This document shows positions 43,462 to 52,757 of a stretch of DNA of 64,000 bases, piece after piece; the stretch's first letter is position 1, and each line of letters opens with the position of its first letter. The notes under the pieces are model-generated. The model did no database searches. It was not told the origin of the DNA and was given only the letters and a program-made list of their open reading frames with translations. Origin of the DNA: Phreatobacter oligotrophus (lineage in GTDB: Bacteria > Pseudomonadota > Alphaproteobacteria > Rhizobiales > Phreatobacteraceae); contig NZ_PZZL01000008.1 in assembly GCF_003046185.1 (NCBI RefSeq), positions 62,001 to 126,000 on the forward strand, in the 5' to 3' direction. The translations under genes and the position numbers were made by a program.

Positions 43462-44334
43462 TCAATGAAGCGGCAGGGATTCCACCCGCGTCTCGCCGAG
43501 GCCGAAGCCGGCGAAGACGGTGGCAAGGCCGGCAAGCGCCGCCCCGCCGGTGAGGAGGGCGGTGGCGGGCGGCGGCACATGGCCGGGCTGGGCGGGGCCG
43601 AGGATCTGCGTGACGCGCCGGGCGATGGCGGGGGCCGGGTCGATCCAGGCGACGGGCCAGGGCGCGATCTCCGCGAAGATGTCGGCGAGCAGGGGATAAT
43701 GGGTGCAGGCGAGCACCACGGCGTCGGTGCGGCGGCCGTCCACATCGACGAAGCAGGGGGCGATCTCGGCGGCGATGGCGGCAAGGTCCGCCGGTTCGCC
43801 GCGCATGGTGGCCTCGGCGAGGCCCGCAAGGCGCGGCGAGCCGACCAGCGTCACGGCGCAATCGCCGCGATATTCCGCCACCAGCGCCCTGGTGTAGTCG
43901 CGCGCCACGGTGCCCGGCGTCGCCAGAACGCTGACGAGGCGGCTCACCGAGGTCTCGCAGGCCGGCTTCACCGCCGGCACGGTGCCGACCACCGGCACGG
44001 TGAAGCGGGCGCGCAGATGCGGCAGCACGAGGGTGGAGGCGGTGTTGCAGGCAATCACGATGCAGTCCGGCGCGTGGGCCGCCACCAGCCGCTCCATGAC
44101 CTGCAGCACGCGGGCGACCAGATGCTCCTCGGAGAGCGCGCCATAGGGGAAGGCGGCGTCGTCAGCGCAATAGACGAAGCGGGCGTCGGGACGGGCGCGC
44201 ACCAGATCGCGGTGCACGGTGAGGCCGCCGAGGCCGGAATCGAAGACCAGGATGGTCGGGGCACGGCCGCCGCGCGGGGCGGCGGAGGGCAGGGGCTGTT
44301 TCATGCCGGCCAGGGGATCGAAGGCGATACGCAT
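43462..44334 (-). CDS. murI: Glutamate racemase
   Basis: MurI makes D-glutamate for peptidoglycan. The 290-residue protein has the N-terminal ILVFDSGLGGLTV, the substrate motif DAAFPYG, and both catalytic cysteines, in VIACNTAS and VLACTHYPLL. The start at ATG 44334 is one codon inside a possible GTG (44337). It has about 20 residues more at its N-terminus than typical family members. It is upstream of rpsD on the same strand with a 293-bp hairpin-rich gap. Confidence 0.94.
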   Translation of the reverse strand: MRIAFDPLAGMKQPLPSAAPRGGRAPTILVFDSGLGGLTVHRDLVRARPDARFVYCADDAAFPYGALSEEHLVARVLQVMERLVAAHAPDCIVIACNTASTLVLPHLRARFTVPVVGTVPAVKPACETSVSRLVSVLATPGTVARDYTRALVAEYRGDCAVTLVGSPRLAGLAEATMRGEPADLAAIAAEIAPCFVDVDGRRTDAVVLACTHYPLLADIFAEIAPWPVAWIDPAPAIARRVTQILGPAQPGHVPPPATALLTGGAALAGLATVFAGFGLGETRVESLPLH

Positions 44335-44519
44335 CACGCACCTTCACGCGGAGAGACGGCGGAAGTCTGGCGGCAAAGCGTTAAGGTTTCGCGAGTCTTG
44401 CGGGCATTGCCGCCGCACAAGGCTGCCGCGCGGGGGGCGGCGTTGACGGGCAGGGCCGGGGCGTCCCATCACTAGCCAAAAGCCGGGGCGCGAGGCCTCC
44501 GGACCCGAGGGAGGATGAC

Positions 44520-45299
44520 ATGCACCAGCCGCCGAAGCCCTACGAGCTCGCCCGCCGCCTGCGCGCCGGCGAGAGCCTGTTCACCGCCTGGATGAGCATG
44601 CCCGAGCCGCTGCTCGCCGATCTGGTGGCGCGCGAGGGCTTCGACGCTGTCACCTTCGACATGCAGCATTCCTCGGTGGACCTGCTCTCGGCCATGCGCG
44701 GCATCTCCGCGGTGAACCATGCCGGCAAGCCGGCGGGCGTGCGCATCGCCCTCGACGCCTTCGGCGACGGCGCCCGCCTCCTCGATGTCGGCGCCGAGAT
44801 CATCATTGCGCCGATGATCAACTCGGTGGCGGATGCGAAGAAATTTGCCTCGGCCGTGAAGTACCCGCCTCTCGGCGACCGTTCCTGGGGCGGCAACCGC
44901 TTCCAGCAGCTCATCGGCATGAACCCGCAGGACTACCTGCGGCAGGCCAACGAGATGACCGTGGCGCTCGCCATGATCGAGACGACGGCGGCGCTTGCCG
45001 CGGTCGACGACATCCTCGCGGTGCCGGGCATCGACGGCGTCTTCGCCGGGCCGTCCGACCTCTCCATCACCCTGCTGAAGGGCGAGAAGCTCGATCCGAA
45101 CCACCAGGTGGTGAAGGACGCCTTCGCCAAGATCCTCGCCGCCGCGAAGAAGGCCGGCAAGCTCACCGGCTGCTACGCGCCGAGCCCGGAGCGGGCGAAG
45201 GAACTGGCGGCCGAGGGCTGGGGCTTCATCACGCTGATCAATGACAGCCTGATGGTGCGCGGCGGCGCGCAGCAGGCGCTGAAGGCGGTGAGGGCGTAA
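44520..45299 (+). CDS. HpcH/HpaI-family aldolase
   Basis: A class II metal-dependent aldolase of 259 residues related to 4-hydroxy-2-oxoheptanedioate aldolase (HpaI) and 2-keto-3-deoxy-rhamnonate aldolase. Signatures: FDAVTFDMQHSSVDL, the metal-ligand MIETTAALAAVDDIL and VFAGPSDLS, plus the loop PLGDRSWGGNRF. It would split a 2-oxo-4-hydroxy acid to pyruvate and an aldehyde. GGGAGG lies just before the ATG. No pathway partners adjoin it, so the substrate is open. Confidence 0.92.
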   Translation: MHQPPKPYELARRLRAGESLFTAWMSMPEPLLADLVAREGFDAVTFDMQHSSVDLLSAMRGISAVNHAGKPAGVRIALDAFGDGARLLDVGAEIIIAPMINSVADAKKFASAVKYPPLGDRSWGGNRFQQLIGMNPQDYLRQANEMTVALAMIETTAALAAVDDILAVPGIDGVFAGPSDLSITLLKGEKLDPNHQVVKDAFAKILAAAKKAGKLTGCYAPSPERAKELAAEGWGFITLINDSLMVRGGAQQALKAVRA

Positions 45300-45442
45300 G
45301 GGCCTGAACACGAGGGGAGGGCGGCCTACTTTTGCTCAAGAACGCACGTTGGCAAATGCGCTCTCCCCCAATAGTTGCTCTTCGGTGTTGACTTATACTA
45401 TGGCGTGCGCTTTCTTCATTCCTCAAGCATAGGGAGGATCAT

Positions 45443-45730
45443 ATGAAGAAGGCTGTTTTCGTCGGTCTATTGGTTGTCTTTGCTACCCCCTCGTTTGCTC
45501 AATACTATGGTTCGGGGCAGCGTGGGTATGGCGGATATGGCTCAAACACGTATGGGTCAGGCTCGAATTCGAGCAGCCATACGGTGCAGCCGCACATCAC
45601 CAATCAAGGGACTTTTGTGCCGGGGCATCAGCGGACGAACCCGAACTCCACCCAATACGATAACTACGGCACCCGTGGGAATGTGAATCCCTACACCGGA
45701 CAGCAGGGCACGCGGACCCCCCGCTGGTGA
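45443..45730 (+). CDS. Small secreted Gly/Tyr-rich protein, AT-rich gene
   Basis: The 95-residue protein has a signal peptide (MKKAVFVGLLVVFATPSFAQ), a Tyr/Gly/Ser-rich segment, and a C-terminal motif with GTFVPGHQRTNPNSTQYDN and GNVNPYTGQQGT. I recall this last pattern from a widespread family of small exported proteins of unknown role. The gene and its 140-bp upstream region are much less GC-rich than the surroundings and use codons such as TTT, GTT and CAA freely, a possible sign of recent acquisition. AGGGAGG lies six bases before the ATG. Confidence 0.8.
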   Translation: MKKAVFVGLLVVFATPSFAQYYGSGQRGYGGYGSNTYGSGSNSSSHTVQPHITNQGTFVPGHQRTNPNSTQYDNYGTRGNVNPYTGQQGTRTPRW

Positions 45731-45768
45731 GTGAGCCTATTAGGGACTTCTCACAGATGTCCTAAACC

Positions 45769-46323
45769 TCAGCCCAGCGCTTTCAGGAACCCCGCAAAGC
45801 GCATGAGCCCCTCCGGCCAGGGACCGTGGCCGGAGGCGGCGTTGATATGGCCGGCATCGCCGGCATCGGCCACCGCCGCGCCCCAGGCGTAGCCGATGTC
45901 TTCGGCGCGGCGGTAGTCGCAGTGCGGGTCGGTGCGGCTCGCCACCAGCACCGAGGGGAAGGGCAGGGGATCGCGCGGGATCGGCGCGAAATGCCGCTCG
46001 ACCTCGGGGATGTTGGCATGTTCCTCGATGTCGGGGAGGCCGACGAGGAAGCCGCCGCGCACCACCCCTTGCGGAAACAGCGGCGCCGCATGGGCGATGG
46101 TGACGACGCCCAGCGAATGGCCGACCAGGATCACCGGCCGCGTGCAGGAGGCAACGGCGGTGGCGAGATTGTCCACCCAGCGCGCCTTCTCCGGCTTGTG
46201 CCAGTCGCCGAGATGGACGCGGCGCGCCGTGGGCAGCTTCGCCTCCCAGCGCGACTGCCAATGGTCGTCATCGGAATTGGTGAAGCCGGGAACGATGAGG
46301 ATGTCGGCGTCGGCGGTGCGCAT
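45769..46323 (-). CDS. RBBP9/YdeN-family serine hydrolase
   Basis: A 184-residue alpha/beta hydrolase of the RBBP9 family. The nucleophile Ser is in VGHSLGVVT; the Asp is likely in SRTDPHCDY and the His in DAGHINAASGHGPWPEG, which is the hallmark end of the family. The N-terminal ILIVPGFTNSDDDHWQSRWE is also typical. Substrate unknown. It ends a leftward group that includes the vapBC pair, with the toxin gene stop 3 bp upstream of its start. Confidence 0.9.
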   Translation of the reverse strand: MRTADADILIVPGFTNSDDDHWQSRWEAKLPTARRVHLGDWHKPEKARWVDNLATAVASCTRPVILVGHSLGVVTIAHAAPLFPQGVVRGGFLVGLPDIEEHANIPEVERHFAPIPRDPLPFPSVLVASRTDPHCDYRRAEDIGYAWGAAVADAGDAGHINAASGHGPWPEGLMRFAGFLKALG

Positions 46324-46326
46324 GGG

Positions 46327-46737
46327 TCAGAAAACTTCCACGGATTCCTGCCCGGCGGCCCGGCGCAGCTTGGTATCGAGGGTCGCTAGGGGAAGGCCGC
46401 GGCGGCGCGCCAACTCCAGGTAGCTGGCATCATAGGCCGAGAGATGGTGCCTGCGGGCGAGGTCCGCTACGCGCCCCCATGGAGCGGATGCACCGTCCGG
46501 GTCGATGGTCACCACAATCTTGGCGAACTCGCCCAGCAACGTTTGAAGCACGTCGGCATCAAACCGGCCGCGACGATGGGCCTGGAGCATCCCGTTGACG
46601 ACTTCGAGCCGCCAAATGGCCGGCACGATGGTCCCTGCCGTCAGAGCCGCCTCGACGATGTCTGCCGCTCCGCCAATCATCTCATCGGGCAGGAAGGCCG
46701 CCAGCATGCAGGAGGCGTCCAGAACGATCGGTGTCAT
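46327..46737 (-). CDS. vapC: VapC-like PIN-domain toxin
   Basis: A 136-residue PIN-domain ribonuclease of the type II toxin family. The acidic residues expected for the metal site are visible: Asp7 (VLDASCML), Glu in RLEVVNGM, Asp in AYDASYLELA and Asp in TLDTKL. VapC toxins cleave tRNA or rRNA. Its ATG overlaps the antitoxin stop by 4 bp, so the two are co-translated. A plain PIN domain protein without toxic activity is possible but unlikely given the partner. Confidence 0.9.
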   Translation of the reverse strand: MTPIVLDASCMLAAFLPDEMIGGAADIVEAALTAGTIVPAIWRLEVVNGMLQAHRRGRFDADVLQTLLGEFAKIVVTIDPDGASAPWGRVADLARRHHLSAYDASYLELARRRGLPLATLDTKLRRAAGQESVEVF

Positions 46738-46991
46738 CGCCGACCGTCGTCGCGCCAGTCGAGAACCTCTTCGACTGTGACCGCGCCACCCTTCAGCGCT
46801 CCAGGCTGGCCAAGACGGGCACGGATCCGCTGGAGGGCACCGATCCCCGGATTGCTCGTCTCTTCGTGGTCCGGCACAAGCCTGACGACGTGCCTGCCGT
46901 TCCGGGTGATGCGAACCTCCTCGCCGCGTTCGACGCGGTCGATGAGTTCAGACAGCCGCTGCTTCGCCTCGAAGATACCGACGATGGTCAC
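46734..46991 (-). CDS. vapB: Phd/YefM-type antitoxin
   Basis: The 85-residue protein has a Phd/YefM DNA-binding N-terminus (VGIFEAKQRLSELIDRVERGEEVRITRNGRHVVRLVP in pieces, residues 3-39) and a C-terminal part that would cover the toxin. It would repress its own promoter and neutralise the PIN toxin immediately downstream. Start ATG 46991. No direct operator repeat was confirmed in the 51-bp gap before purB. Confidence 0.9.
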   Translation of the reverse strand: MTIVGIFEAKQRLSELIDRVERGEEVRITRNGRHVVRLVPDHEETSNPGIGALQRIRARLGQPGALKGGAVTVEEVLDWRDDGRR

Positions 46992-47042
46992 GACGCGCCT
47001 CTATCCAACAAGGCTGGATAGTATCACGCAGACCCGTTCCCG

Positions 47043-48350
47043 TCACGCTTCCCCGAAAACCCGGCGGAAGATCGTGTCGACATGCTTGAGGTGATAGCCG
47101 AGGTCGAACTTCTCCTCGAGCTCGGCTTCCGAGAGCGCCGCGCGCACCTCGGGGTCGGCCTTCAACAGGGTGAGGAACTCGCCCTCGCCGCGCCAGACCG
47201 GCATGGCATTGCGCTGGACCAGCCGGTAGGAATCCTCGCGGCTGACGCCCTTCTGGGTCAGCGCCAGCAGCACGCGCTGCGAATGGACGAGGCCGCCGAG
47301 CCGGTCGAGGTTCTTCTGCATGTTGGCGGGATAGATCAGCAGCTTGTCGATGACGCCGGTGAGGCGGACCAGCGCGAAGTCCAGGGTGACGGTGGCGTCG
47401 GGGCCGATCATGCGCTCGACGGAGGAGTGCGAGATGTCGCGCTCGTGCCAGAGGGCAACGTTCTCCATCGCCGGCATGGCCATGCCACGAACGAGGCGGG
47501 CAAGGCCGGTGAGGTTCTCGGTCAGCACCGGGTTGCGCTTGTGCGGCATGGCCGACGAGCCCTTCTGGCCCTCCGAGAAGAACTCCTCGGCTTCCAGCAC
47601 CTCGGTGCGCTGGAGATGGCGGATCTCGGTGGCCAGCCGCTCGATGGACGAGGCGACGACGCCCAGCGTCGCGAAGAACATGGCGTGGCGGTCGCGCGGG
47701 ATGACCTGGGTCGAGACCGGCTCGACCTTGAGCCCCATGGCCTTGGCCACGTGCTCCTCCACCCGCGGGTCGATCTGCGCGAAGGTGCCGACGGCGCCGG
47801 AAATGGCGCAGGTGCGGATCTCCTCGCGGGCCGCCTCGAGGCGGGCAAGGCAGCGGTCGAACTCGGCATAGGCCTGGGCGAGCTTGACGCCGAAGGTGGT
47901 CGGTTCGGCATGGATGCCGTGCGAGCGGCCGATGGTCGGCGTCATCTTGTGCTCGAAGGCGCGGCGCTTGAGGGCGGCGAGCAGCGCCTTCACATCGGCG
48001 ATGAGCAGGTCGGAGGCGCGCACCAGCTGGACGTTGAAGCAGGTGTCGAGCACGTCGGAGGAGGTCATGCCCTGGTGGACGAAGCGGCTGTCCGGCCCGA
48101 TGAACTCGGCGAGGTGGGTCAGGAAGGCGATGACGTCGTGCTTCACCTCGCGCTCGATGGCGTCGATGCGGGCGACGTCGAAGGTCACGTCCTTGGCCTT
48201 GGCCCAGATGTTGGCGGCGGATTCCTTCGGGATGACGCCGAGCTCGGCGAGCGCGTCGCAGGCATGGGCCTCGATCTCGAACCAGATGCGGAACTTGGTC
48301 TGCGGGTCCCAGATGGCGGTCATTTCGGCGCGGGAATAGCGCGGGATCAT
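47043..48350 (-). CDS. purB: Adenylosuccinate lyase
   Basis: PurB acts twice in purine synthesis, cleaving SAICAR and adenylosuccinate with release of fumarate. The 435-residue protein begins MIPRYSRAEMTAIWDPQTKFRIWFEIE in pieces and has HDVIAFLTHLAE, TSSDVLDTC, GRSHGIHAEPTTFG and the fumarase-superfamily loop GSSAMPHKRNP that carries the catalytic Ser. It is complete and lies 12-16 kb from the other pur genes in the window. Confidence 0.97.
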   Translation of the reverse strand: MIPRYSRAEMTAIWDPQTKFRIWFEIEAHACDALAELGVIPKESAANIWAKAKDVTFDVARIDAIEREVKHDVIAFLTHLAEFIGPDSRFVHQGMTSSDVLDTCFNVQLVRASDLLIADVKALLAALKRRAFEHKMTPTIGRSHGIHAEPTTFGVKLAQAYAEFDRCLARLEAAREEIRTCAISGAVGTFAQIDPRVEEHVAKAMGLKVEPVSTQVIPRDRHAMFFATLGVVASSIERLATEIRHLQRTEVLEAEEFFSEGQKGSSAMPHKRNPVLTENLTGLARLVRGMAMPAMENVALWHERDISHSSVERMIGPDATVTLDFALVRLTGVIDKLLIYPANMQKNLDRLGGLVHSQRVLLALTQKGVSREDSYRLVQRNAMPVWRGEGEFLTLLKADPEVRAALSEAELEEKFDLGYHLKHVDTIFRRVFGEA

Positions 48351-48418
48351 GGGACTGGCCTCGGCGGGTGGAAAATCGCCCGCGGCTTAGCAGGGACGGG
48401 CGCGGGCGGCAATCGGCC

Positions 48419-49027
48419 TCAGGCCGGCCGGCGGAAGGCGCGCCAGGCGAGGACCGTCGCCACGACCGGCAGGGCGATGCCGAAGGGCCACCAGAGGCGG
48501 AAGGCCGTCGTCGCCCAGAGGTAGAGCGCCGAGCCGATGCCGAAGAGGTGGTGGATCACGCCCATCTCGCCCTCATGGTCCTCGGCGAAGGCGGCGGACC
48601 GCTGGAGGACCGCGAAGACGAGGCCGGGGGCGACCAGCATCACGCCCAGCGTCCCGACGAAGGCGAGGCCGAGCCAGAAGGCCAGTGGCGGTCCGGGAAA
48701 GCGGGCACGCAGGGCCTCCAGCAGCCACCAGGCCAGCGCGATGCCGGGCAGGAGCGGCAGCGCCTGGAGGCAGATGACCTGCAGGCTGCGCCAGGACGGG
48801 GCGTGGCCTGCCAGCAGCGAGGCGGGCAGGGCGGCGACGAGGGCAACGGCGGTGGTGATGAGGCCGGCGCGCAGGGCGCGTCCCCAGACACCTGCCGGGG
48901 GCGGCGTCGCGGGGCGGCGGGGCGTGGCAGCGGGCTTGGCTGCGGTCTTGGCGGCGCGCTTGCGGGGTGTCTTCCCCGCTCCCGCGGCCGAGCCTTTCCG
49001 GTCCATGGTCGCTGCCCTGTGTGCCAT
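48419..49027 (-). CDS. Hypothetical inner-membrane protein
   Basis: About 202 residues from ATG 49027, or 195 from ATG 49006; ribosome sites are weak for both. The N-terminus is Lys/Ala/Pro-rich (KTPRKRAAKTAAKPAATPRRP), followed by four hydrophobic segments (about 55-75, 85-110, 118-140 and 165-190) and a short basic C-terminus. I do not recognise the family. It is divergent from the amidase gene and lies 68 bp upstream of purB on the same strand. Confidence 0.75.
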   Translation of the reverse strand: MAHRAATMDRKGSAAGAGKTPRKRAAKTAAKPAATPRRPATPPPAGVWGRALRAGLITTAVALVAALPASLLAGHAPSWRSLQVICLQALPLLPGIALAWWLLEALRARFPGPPLAFWLGLAFVGTLGVMLVAPGLVFAVLQRSAAFAEDHEGEMGVIHHLFGIGSALYLWATTAFRLWWPFGIALPVVATVLAWRAFRRPA

Positions 49028-49160
49028 GGCGAGAGGATAGGGCGGGCGGGTTGACGGGTGCTGAATGCGCGGTGGACCTGTCGACTTATCCCCACCCATC
49101 GCAGCGGCGCGATCCTCACGGCAGACCCGGCAATCCCGCCGGCAACCCCAAGAGGTCGCC

Positions 49161-49802
49161 ATGCCGCAAGCCGCCCATCCCGCCACCGTTTCCCCGGTCT
49201 TCACCGTCGCCGCCCACCGGCTGCTCGCCGATGGCCGCCCCGTGGCCTTCCGTCCCTCGCCGCATGGCGGCAGCCCCATCCGGCCCGCCTATCTCGTGCT
49301 GCACTACACGGCGGGCCTCACCGCGGCGTCCGCCATCGGCTGGTTCCTCGACCCGAAGGCCAAGGCCTCGGCCCATCTCGTCATCGGCCGCGATGGGGCG
49401 GTGACGCAGATGATGGCCTTCGACCGCAGCGCCTGGCATGCGGGGGTGAGCGCCTGGGCCGGGCTCACCGGCCTCAACAGCCATTCCATCGGCATCGAGA
49501 TGGTCAATGCCGGCAAGCTGGTGCGCGGGCCCGCCGGCGGTTGGCGGACCTGGACCGGCGAGCCGGTTCCCGAGGCCGACGTGCTGATCGCCCGCCACCG
49601 CAACGAGCCGGCGGACGCGGCCTGGCACCGCTACAGCGAGGCGCAGGTGGCGACCGTCACCGCCATCGGCGCGGCGCTGCAGGCGGCCTATCGGTTCAAG
49701 GGGGTGGTGGGGCACGAGGACATCGCCCCGCGCCGCAAGGTCGATCCTGGCCCGGCGTTTCCGCTCAAGGAGGTGGCGGCCCGGATCATGGGGGAGGGGT
49801 GA
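49161..49802 (+). CDS. N-acetylmuramoyl-L-alanine amidase (amidase_2)
   Basis: A 213-residue zinc amidase of the PGRP-like type 2 family that cleaves the bond between MurNAc and L-Ala. Ligand candidates are His in LVLHYTAG and in VVGHEDIAPRRKVDPGPAF, where Asp serves as the third ligand. No signal peptide is visible from the ATG at 49161, suggesting a cytoplasmic, AmpD-like, role in muropeptide recycling, or a start further upstream. AAGAGGT precedes the ATG. Confidence 0.9.
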   Translation: MPQAAHPATVSPVFTVAAHRLLADGRPVAFRPSPHGGSPIRPAYLVLHYTAGLTAASAIGWFLDPKAKASAHLVIGRDGAVTQMMAFDRSAWHAGVSAWAGLTGLNSHSIGIEMVNAGKLVRGPAGGWRTWTGEPVPEADVLIARHRNEPADAAWHRYSEAQVATVTAIGAALQAAYRFKGVVGHEDIAPRRKVDPGPAFPLKEVAARIMGEG

Positions 49803-49855
49803 GGGTCGTGGATGTTCTGAAACGGGCGTCAAAGACCAATGCGACGCTTCCAACT

Positions 49856-49945
49856 CGTCATGCCCGGGCTTGTCCCGGGCATCCACGAATGTCTGGTCAG
49901 GGCGTGGTCAAGTCGTGGATGGCCGGGACAAGCCCGGCCATGACG
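49856..49945. repeat. Family B repeat, copy 2
   Basis: A 90-bp element between CGTCATG and CATGACG, in the gap between convergent amidase and rpe genes. Left hairpin ATGCCCGGG/CCCGGGCAT; right hairpin ATGGCCGGG/CCCGGCCAT. The right stem differs from the other copies at both pairing positions, which keeps the stem intact. Confidence 0.88.
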
Positions 49946-49993
49946 GCGGAGAGCTCTGTGGTCAATCGGCCCGCGGAGCGGCCGATCATTCCC

Positions 49994-50677
49994 TTACACC
50001 ATCGTGCCGCGGGCGGTCTCGGCAGCCTGGCGGATGGCGGTGATGTTCGGCGCATAGGCCGCGGTGCCGCCCTTGAACACGGCCGAGCCGGCGACCAGCA
50101 CGGTCGCGCCGGCGGCTGCGACCTGCGGGGCGGTGGCCGGCGTCACGCCGCCATCCACCTCGATGAGGATGTCGCGGCCGGCGATCATCTGGCGGATCTC
50201 GGCGATCTTCTCGACCTGGCTGCCGATGAACGCCTGGCCACCGAAGCCGGGATTGACCGTCATCACCACCACGAGATCGACAAGGTCGAGCACATGGGCG
50301 ATGGCGGAAGCGGGGGTCGCCGGGTTCAGCGCGACGCCCGCCTTCTTGCCAAGGCCCCGGATCGCCTGGAGCGAGCGGTGGAGATGCGGGCCGGCCTCGG
50401 CATGGACCGAGATGACGTCGGCGCCGGCCTTGGCGAAGGCCTCCAGATAGGGATCGGCCGGGGTGATCATCAGGTGGACGTCGAAGACCTTGGCGGAATG
50501 GGGCCTGAGCGCCTTCACCACGTCGGGCCCGAAGGTGATGTTGGGGACGAAATGGCCGTCCATCACGTCGAGATGGATCCAGTCGGCGCCGGCTGCATCG
50601 GCGGCGCGGACCTCGTCGCCCAGCCGGGCGAAATCGGCGGCGAGAATCGACGGGGCGATGAGGATCGGGTTGGCCAT
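49994..50677 (-). CDS. rpe: Ribulose-phosphate 3-epimerase
   Basis: Interconverts ribulose 5-phosphate and xylulose 5-phosphate in the pentose-phosphate and Calvin pathways. The 227-residue TIM-barrel has [14 protein letters not shown], the metal-binding [12 protein letters not shown] and [21 protein letters not shown] and the phosphate-binding EVDGGVTP and GSAVFKG motifs. Start ATG 50677. No other Calvin-cycle genes are present. Confidence 0.97.
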   Translation of the reverse strand: MANPILIAPSILAADFARLGDEVRAADAAGADWIHLDVMDGHFVPNITFGPDVVKALRPHSAKVFDVHLMITPADPYLEAFAKAGADVISVHAEAGPHLHRSLQAIRGLGKKAGVALNPATPASAIAHVLDLVDLVVVMTVNPGFGGQAFIGSQVEKIAEIRQMIAGRDILIEVDGGVTPATAPQVAAAGATVLVAGSAVFKGGTAAYAPNITAIRQAAETARGTMV

Positions 50678-50829
50678 GGCCGGCTCCGGGCGTAACGGGA
50701 TGGGGCGGCGGGTAGCATGGCGCAAGGTGCGCGGGCAATGAGGAGCAGCCATCGCTTGCGGTGCAGCAAGCCTGCCTGCAATCTGTCGCCGCTTTCCCCG
50801 ACCGACCTTGCAAGGCCCCGGCCCGTTCC

Positions 50830-52074
50830 ATGACTGCTCTTCACGACGTTCTCGTTCTCGGCGCCGGCATGGTCGGCGTCTCGACGGCGCTGCATGCGCG
50901 GATGCGCGGGTTGCATGTGGTCCTGGTGGACCGCCGCCAGCCCGGCGAGGAGACGAGCTACGGCAATTCCGGTGTCATCGATGGCGGCAACCTCTTCCCC
51001 GTCGCCATGCCGCGCGACCTGCCGACGCTGTTCAAGCACGCACTCAACCGGCAGACCGCCTCGCACTACCACCTGTCGGCGCTGCCGCAGGTCGGACGCT
51101 GGATGTTCGACTACTGGCGCTGGTCGGCCCCCGACAAGCTGGAGGACACGGCGCGCGTCATGCGGCCCTTCTTCGCGCAGGCCGTGGCGTGCCATCGCGA
51201 GCTGATGGCGGTCGCGGGCGCCGAGCGCTACTTCCGCCAGACCGGCTGGCTGGAACTCTATCGCCGCCCGGAGAGCCTGGCAGCGCAGGATCGCCGGCTC
51301 GCCCTGTCGCGGGACTACGGCCTCGACAACGTCAAGCTGACCAAGGCCGAGACGCTGGAGCTTGAGCCGCACCTGAAGGGCGATTTCGCCGGCACGATCT
51401 GGTGCAAGGGCGCCGACACGGTGTCCAACCCCGGCGGCGTCACCAAGGCCTATGCCGAGGCCTTCTCGCGCGCCGGCGGGCGCTTCGTCATCGGCGATGC
51501 CATGACCGTGGAGAAGGTCGAGGGCGGCTACCAGGTGCAGACGGCCGAGGGGCCGATCATGGCGCGGCAGGTCGTCGTCGCGCTCGGCATCTGGTCCAAG
51601 GCGCTGGTGGCGAAGTTCGGCTATTCCGTGCCGCTCTCGGCGAAGCGCGGCTATCACCGCCACTACAAGGCCGCCGGCAATGCCTTCCTCAACCGCCAGG
51701 TCTGCGACGAGGATGTCGGCTATGTGCTCTGCCCGATGGAGCAGGGCATCCGCCTCACCACCGGCGTCGAGATCGCGTTGCCCGACGCGCCGGCAACCCC
51801 GGTCCAGGTCGAGCGCGCCTTTGCGCACGCCAAGGACCTGTTCGACCTCGGCGAGCCGGTCGAGGCCGAGCCCTGGATGGGCCGCCGCCCGGCAACGCCG
51901 GATTCGCGGCCCGTGATCGGCGCGGCGCCGCGCCACGAGGGCCTGTGGTTCGCCTTCGGCCACGGCCACTGGGGCTTCACGCTGGGGCCCGCCACCGGCA
52001 AGGCGCTCGCCAGCGCCATGCAGGGCGAGCCGCAGCCGCTGGACCTCTCGCCCTATCGCATCGACCGGTGGTGA
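50830..52074 (+). CDS. D-amino-acid dehydrogenase-like FAD oxidoreductase
   Basis: A 414-residue flavoprotein of the DAO/DadA family: the FAD motif [19 protein letters not shown] at the N-terminus, [34 protein letters not shown] near residue 200, and the C-terminal [18 protein letters not shown]. It would oxidatively deaminate a D-amino acid or related amine. The start at ATG 50830 is chosen just before the FAD fold. It is followed after 5 bp by a DJ-1/PfpI gene, so the two probably share an mRNA. Confidence 0.9.
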   Translation: MTALHDVLVLGAGMVGVSTALHARMRGLHVVLVDRRQPGEETSYGNSGVIDGGNLFPVAMPRDLPTLFKHALNRQTASHYHLSALPQVGRWMFDYWRWSAPDKLEDTARVMRPFFAQAVACHRELMAVAGAERYFRQTGWLELYRRPESLAAQDRRLALSRDYGLDNVKLTKAETLELEPHLKGDFAGTIWCKGADTVSNPGGVTKAYAEAFSRAGGRFVIGDAMTVEKVEGGYQVQTAEGPIMARQVVVALGIWSKALVAKFGYSVPLSAKRGYHRHYKAAGNAFLNRQVCDEDVGYVLCPMEQGIRLTTGVEIALPDAPATPVQVERAFAHAKDLFDLGEPVEAEPWMGRRPATPDSRPVIGAAPRHEGLWFAFGHGHWGFTLGPATGKALASAMQGEPQPLDLSPYRIDRW

Positions 52075-52079
52075 CGCCC

Positions 52080-52757
52080 ATGAACGTGGTGATGCTGCTG
52101 TTCCCGCGCCTGACCCAGCTGGACCTGACCGGTCCCTTCGAGGTCTTCACGCGGTTCAAGGAACTGCAGGTCCACCTCGTCTGGAAGAGCCGCGACCCGG
52201 TGACCGACGCATCGGGCCTCAGGATCCTGCCCACGGCGACTTTTGCGGACTGTCCCCAGGCCGACATCCTCTTCGTTCCGGGCGGTCCGGGTCAGATCGC
52301 GCTCATGGAAGATGACGAGACGCTGGACTTCCTGCGGCGTCAGGCCGTTGGAGCCCGGTGGATCACCTCGGTCTGCACAGGGTCGCTGGTGCTGGCCGCC
52401 GCCGGGTTGCTGACGGGACACAAGGCGACCTGCCACTGGTCCTCCATCGACCAGTTGGCGCTGTTCGGTGTCGAGCCGGTCGCCAGGCGTGTCGTGATGG
52501 ATGGCAACAGGGTCAGTGGCGCTGGCGTGACCTCGGGGATCGACTTCGGCCTGACACTCGCGTCGATCATTTTCGGCGAGGAGCGCGCCCGCCATGCGCA
52601 ACTCTTCATGGAGTACGATCCGGAACCGCCTTTCACGGGCGGCAGCCCGGCCTCGGCTCCACCGGACATGGTGGCGGAGGCGCGCGAGCGGCTGAAGCCC
52701 TTCCTTGCGGAGAGGCTCGCGGTCACTGAACGCGCCGCCGCGGCCCTCAGGCGCTGA
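52080..52757 (+). CDS. DJ-1/PfpI-family protein, isonitrile hydratase-like
   Basis: A 225-residue GATase1-like protein. The nucleophile Cys is in ITSVCTGSLVLAAAGLL, and LDLTGPFEVF near the start and ATCHWSSID fit the isonitrile hydratase (InhA) branch, which hydrates isonitriles to N-substituted formamides. An araC-type DNA-binding domain, common in related regulators, is absent. It sits 5 bp behind the oxidoreductase gene. Activity is assigned by resemblance only. Confidence 0.85.
   Translation: MNVVMLLFPRLTQLDLTGPFEVFTRFKELQVHLVWKSRDPVTDASGLRILPTATFADCPQADILFVPGGPGQIALMEDDETLDFLRRQAVGARWITSVCTGSLVLAAAGLLTGHKATCHWSSIDQLALFGVEPVARRVVMDGNRVSGAGVTSGIDFGLTLASIIFGEERARHAQLFMEYDPEPPFTGGSPASAPPDMVAEARERLKPFLAERLAVTERAAAALRR

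Noticed and set aside
45388-45399. TTGACTTATACT as a sigma-70 promoter for the AT-rich secreted gene
   Set aside because: The -35-like and -10-like words are adjacent with no spacer, so they cannot form one promoter; no well-spaced partner was found.
46327-46991. vapBC as part of a larger defence island
   Set aside because: No restriction, abortive infection, CRISPR or phage genes lie nearby; the neighbours are a hydrolase and purB, so it is treated as a stand-alone toxin-antitoxin pair.
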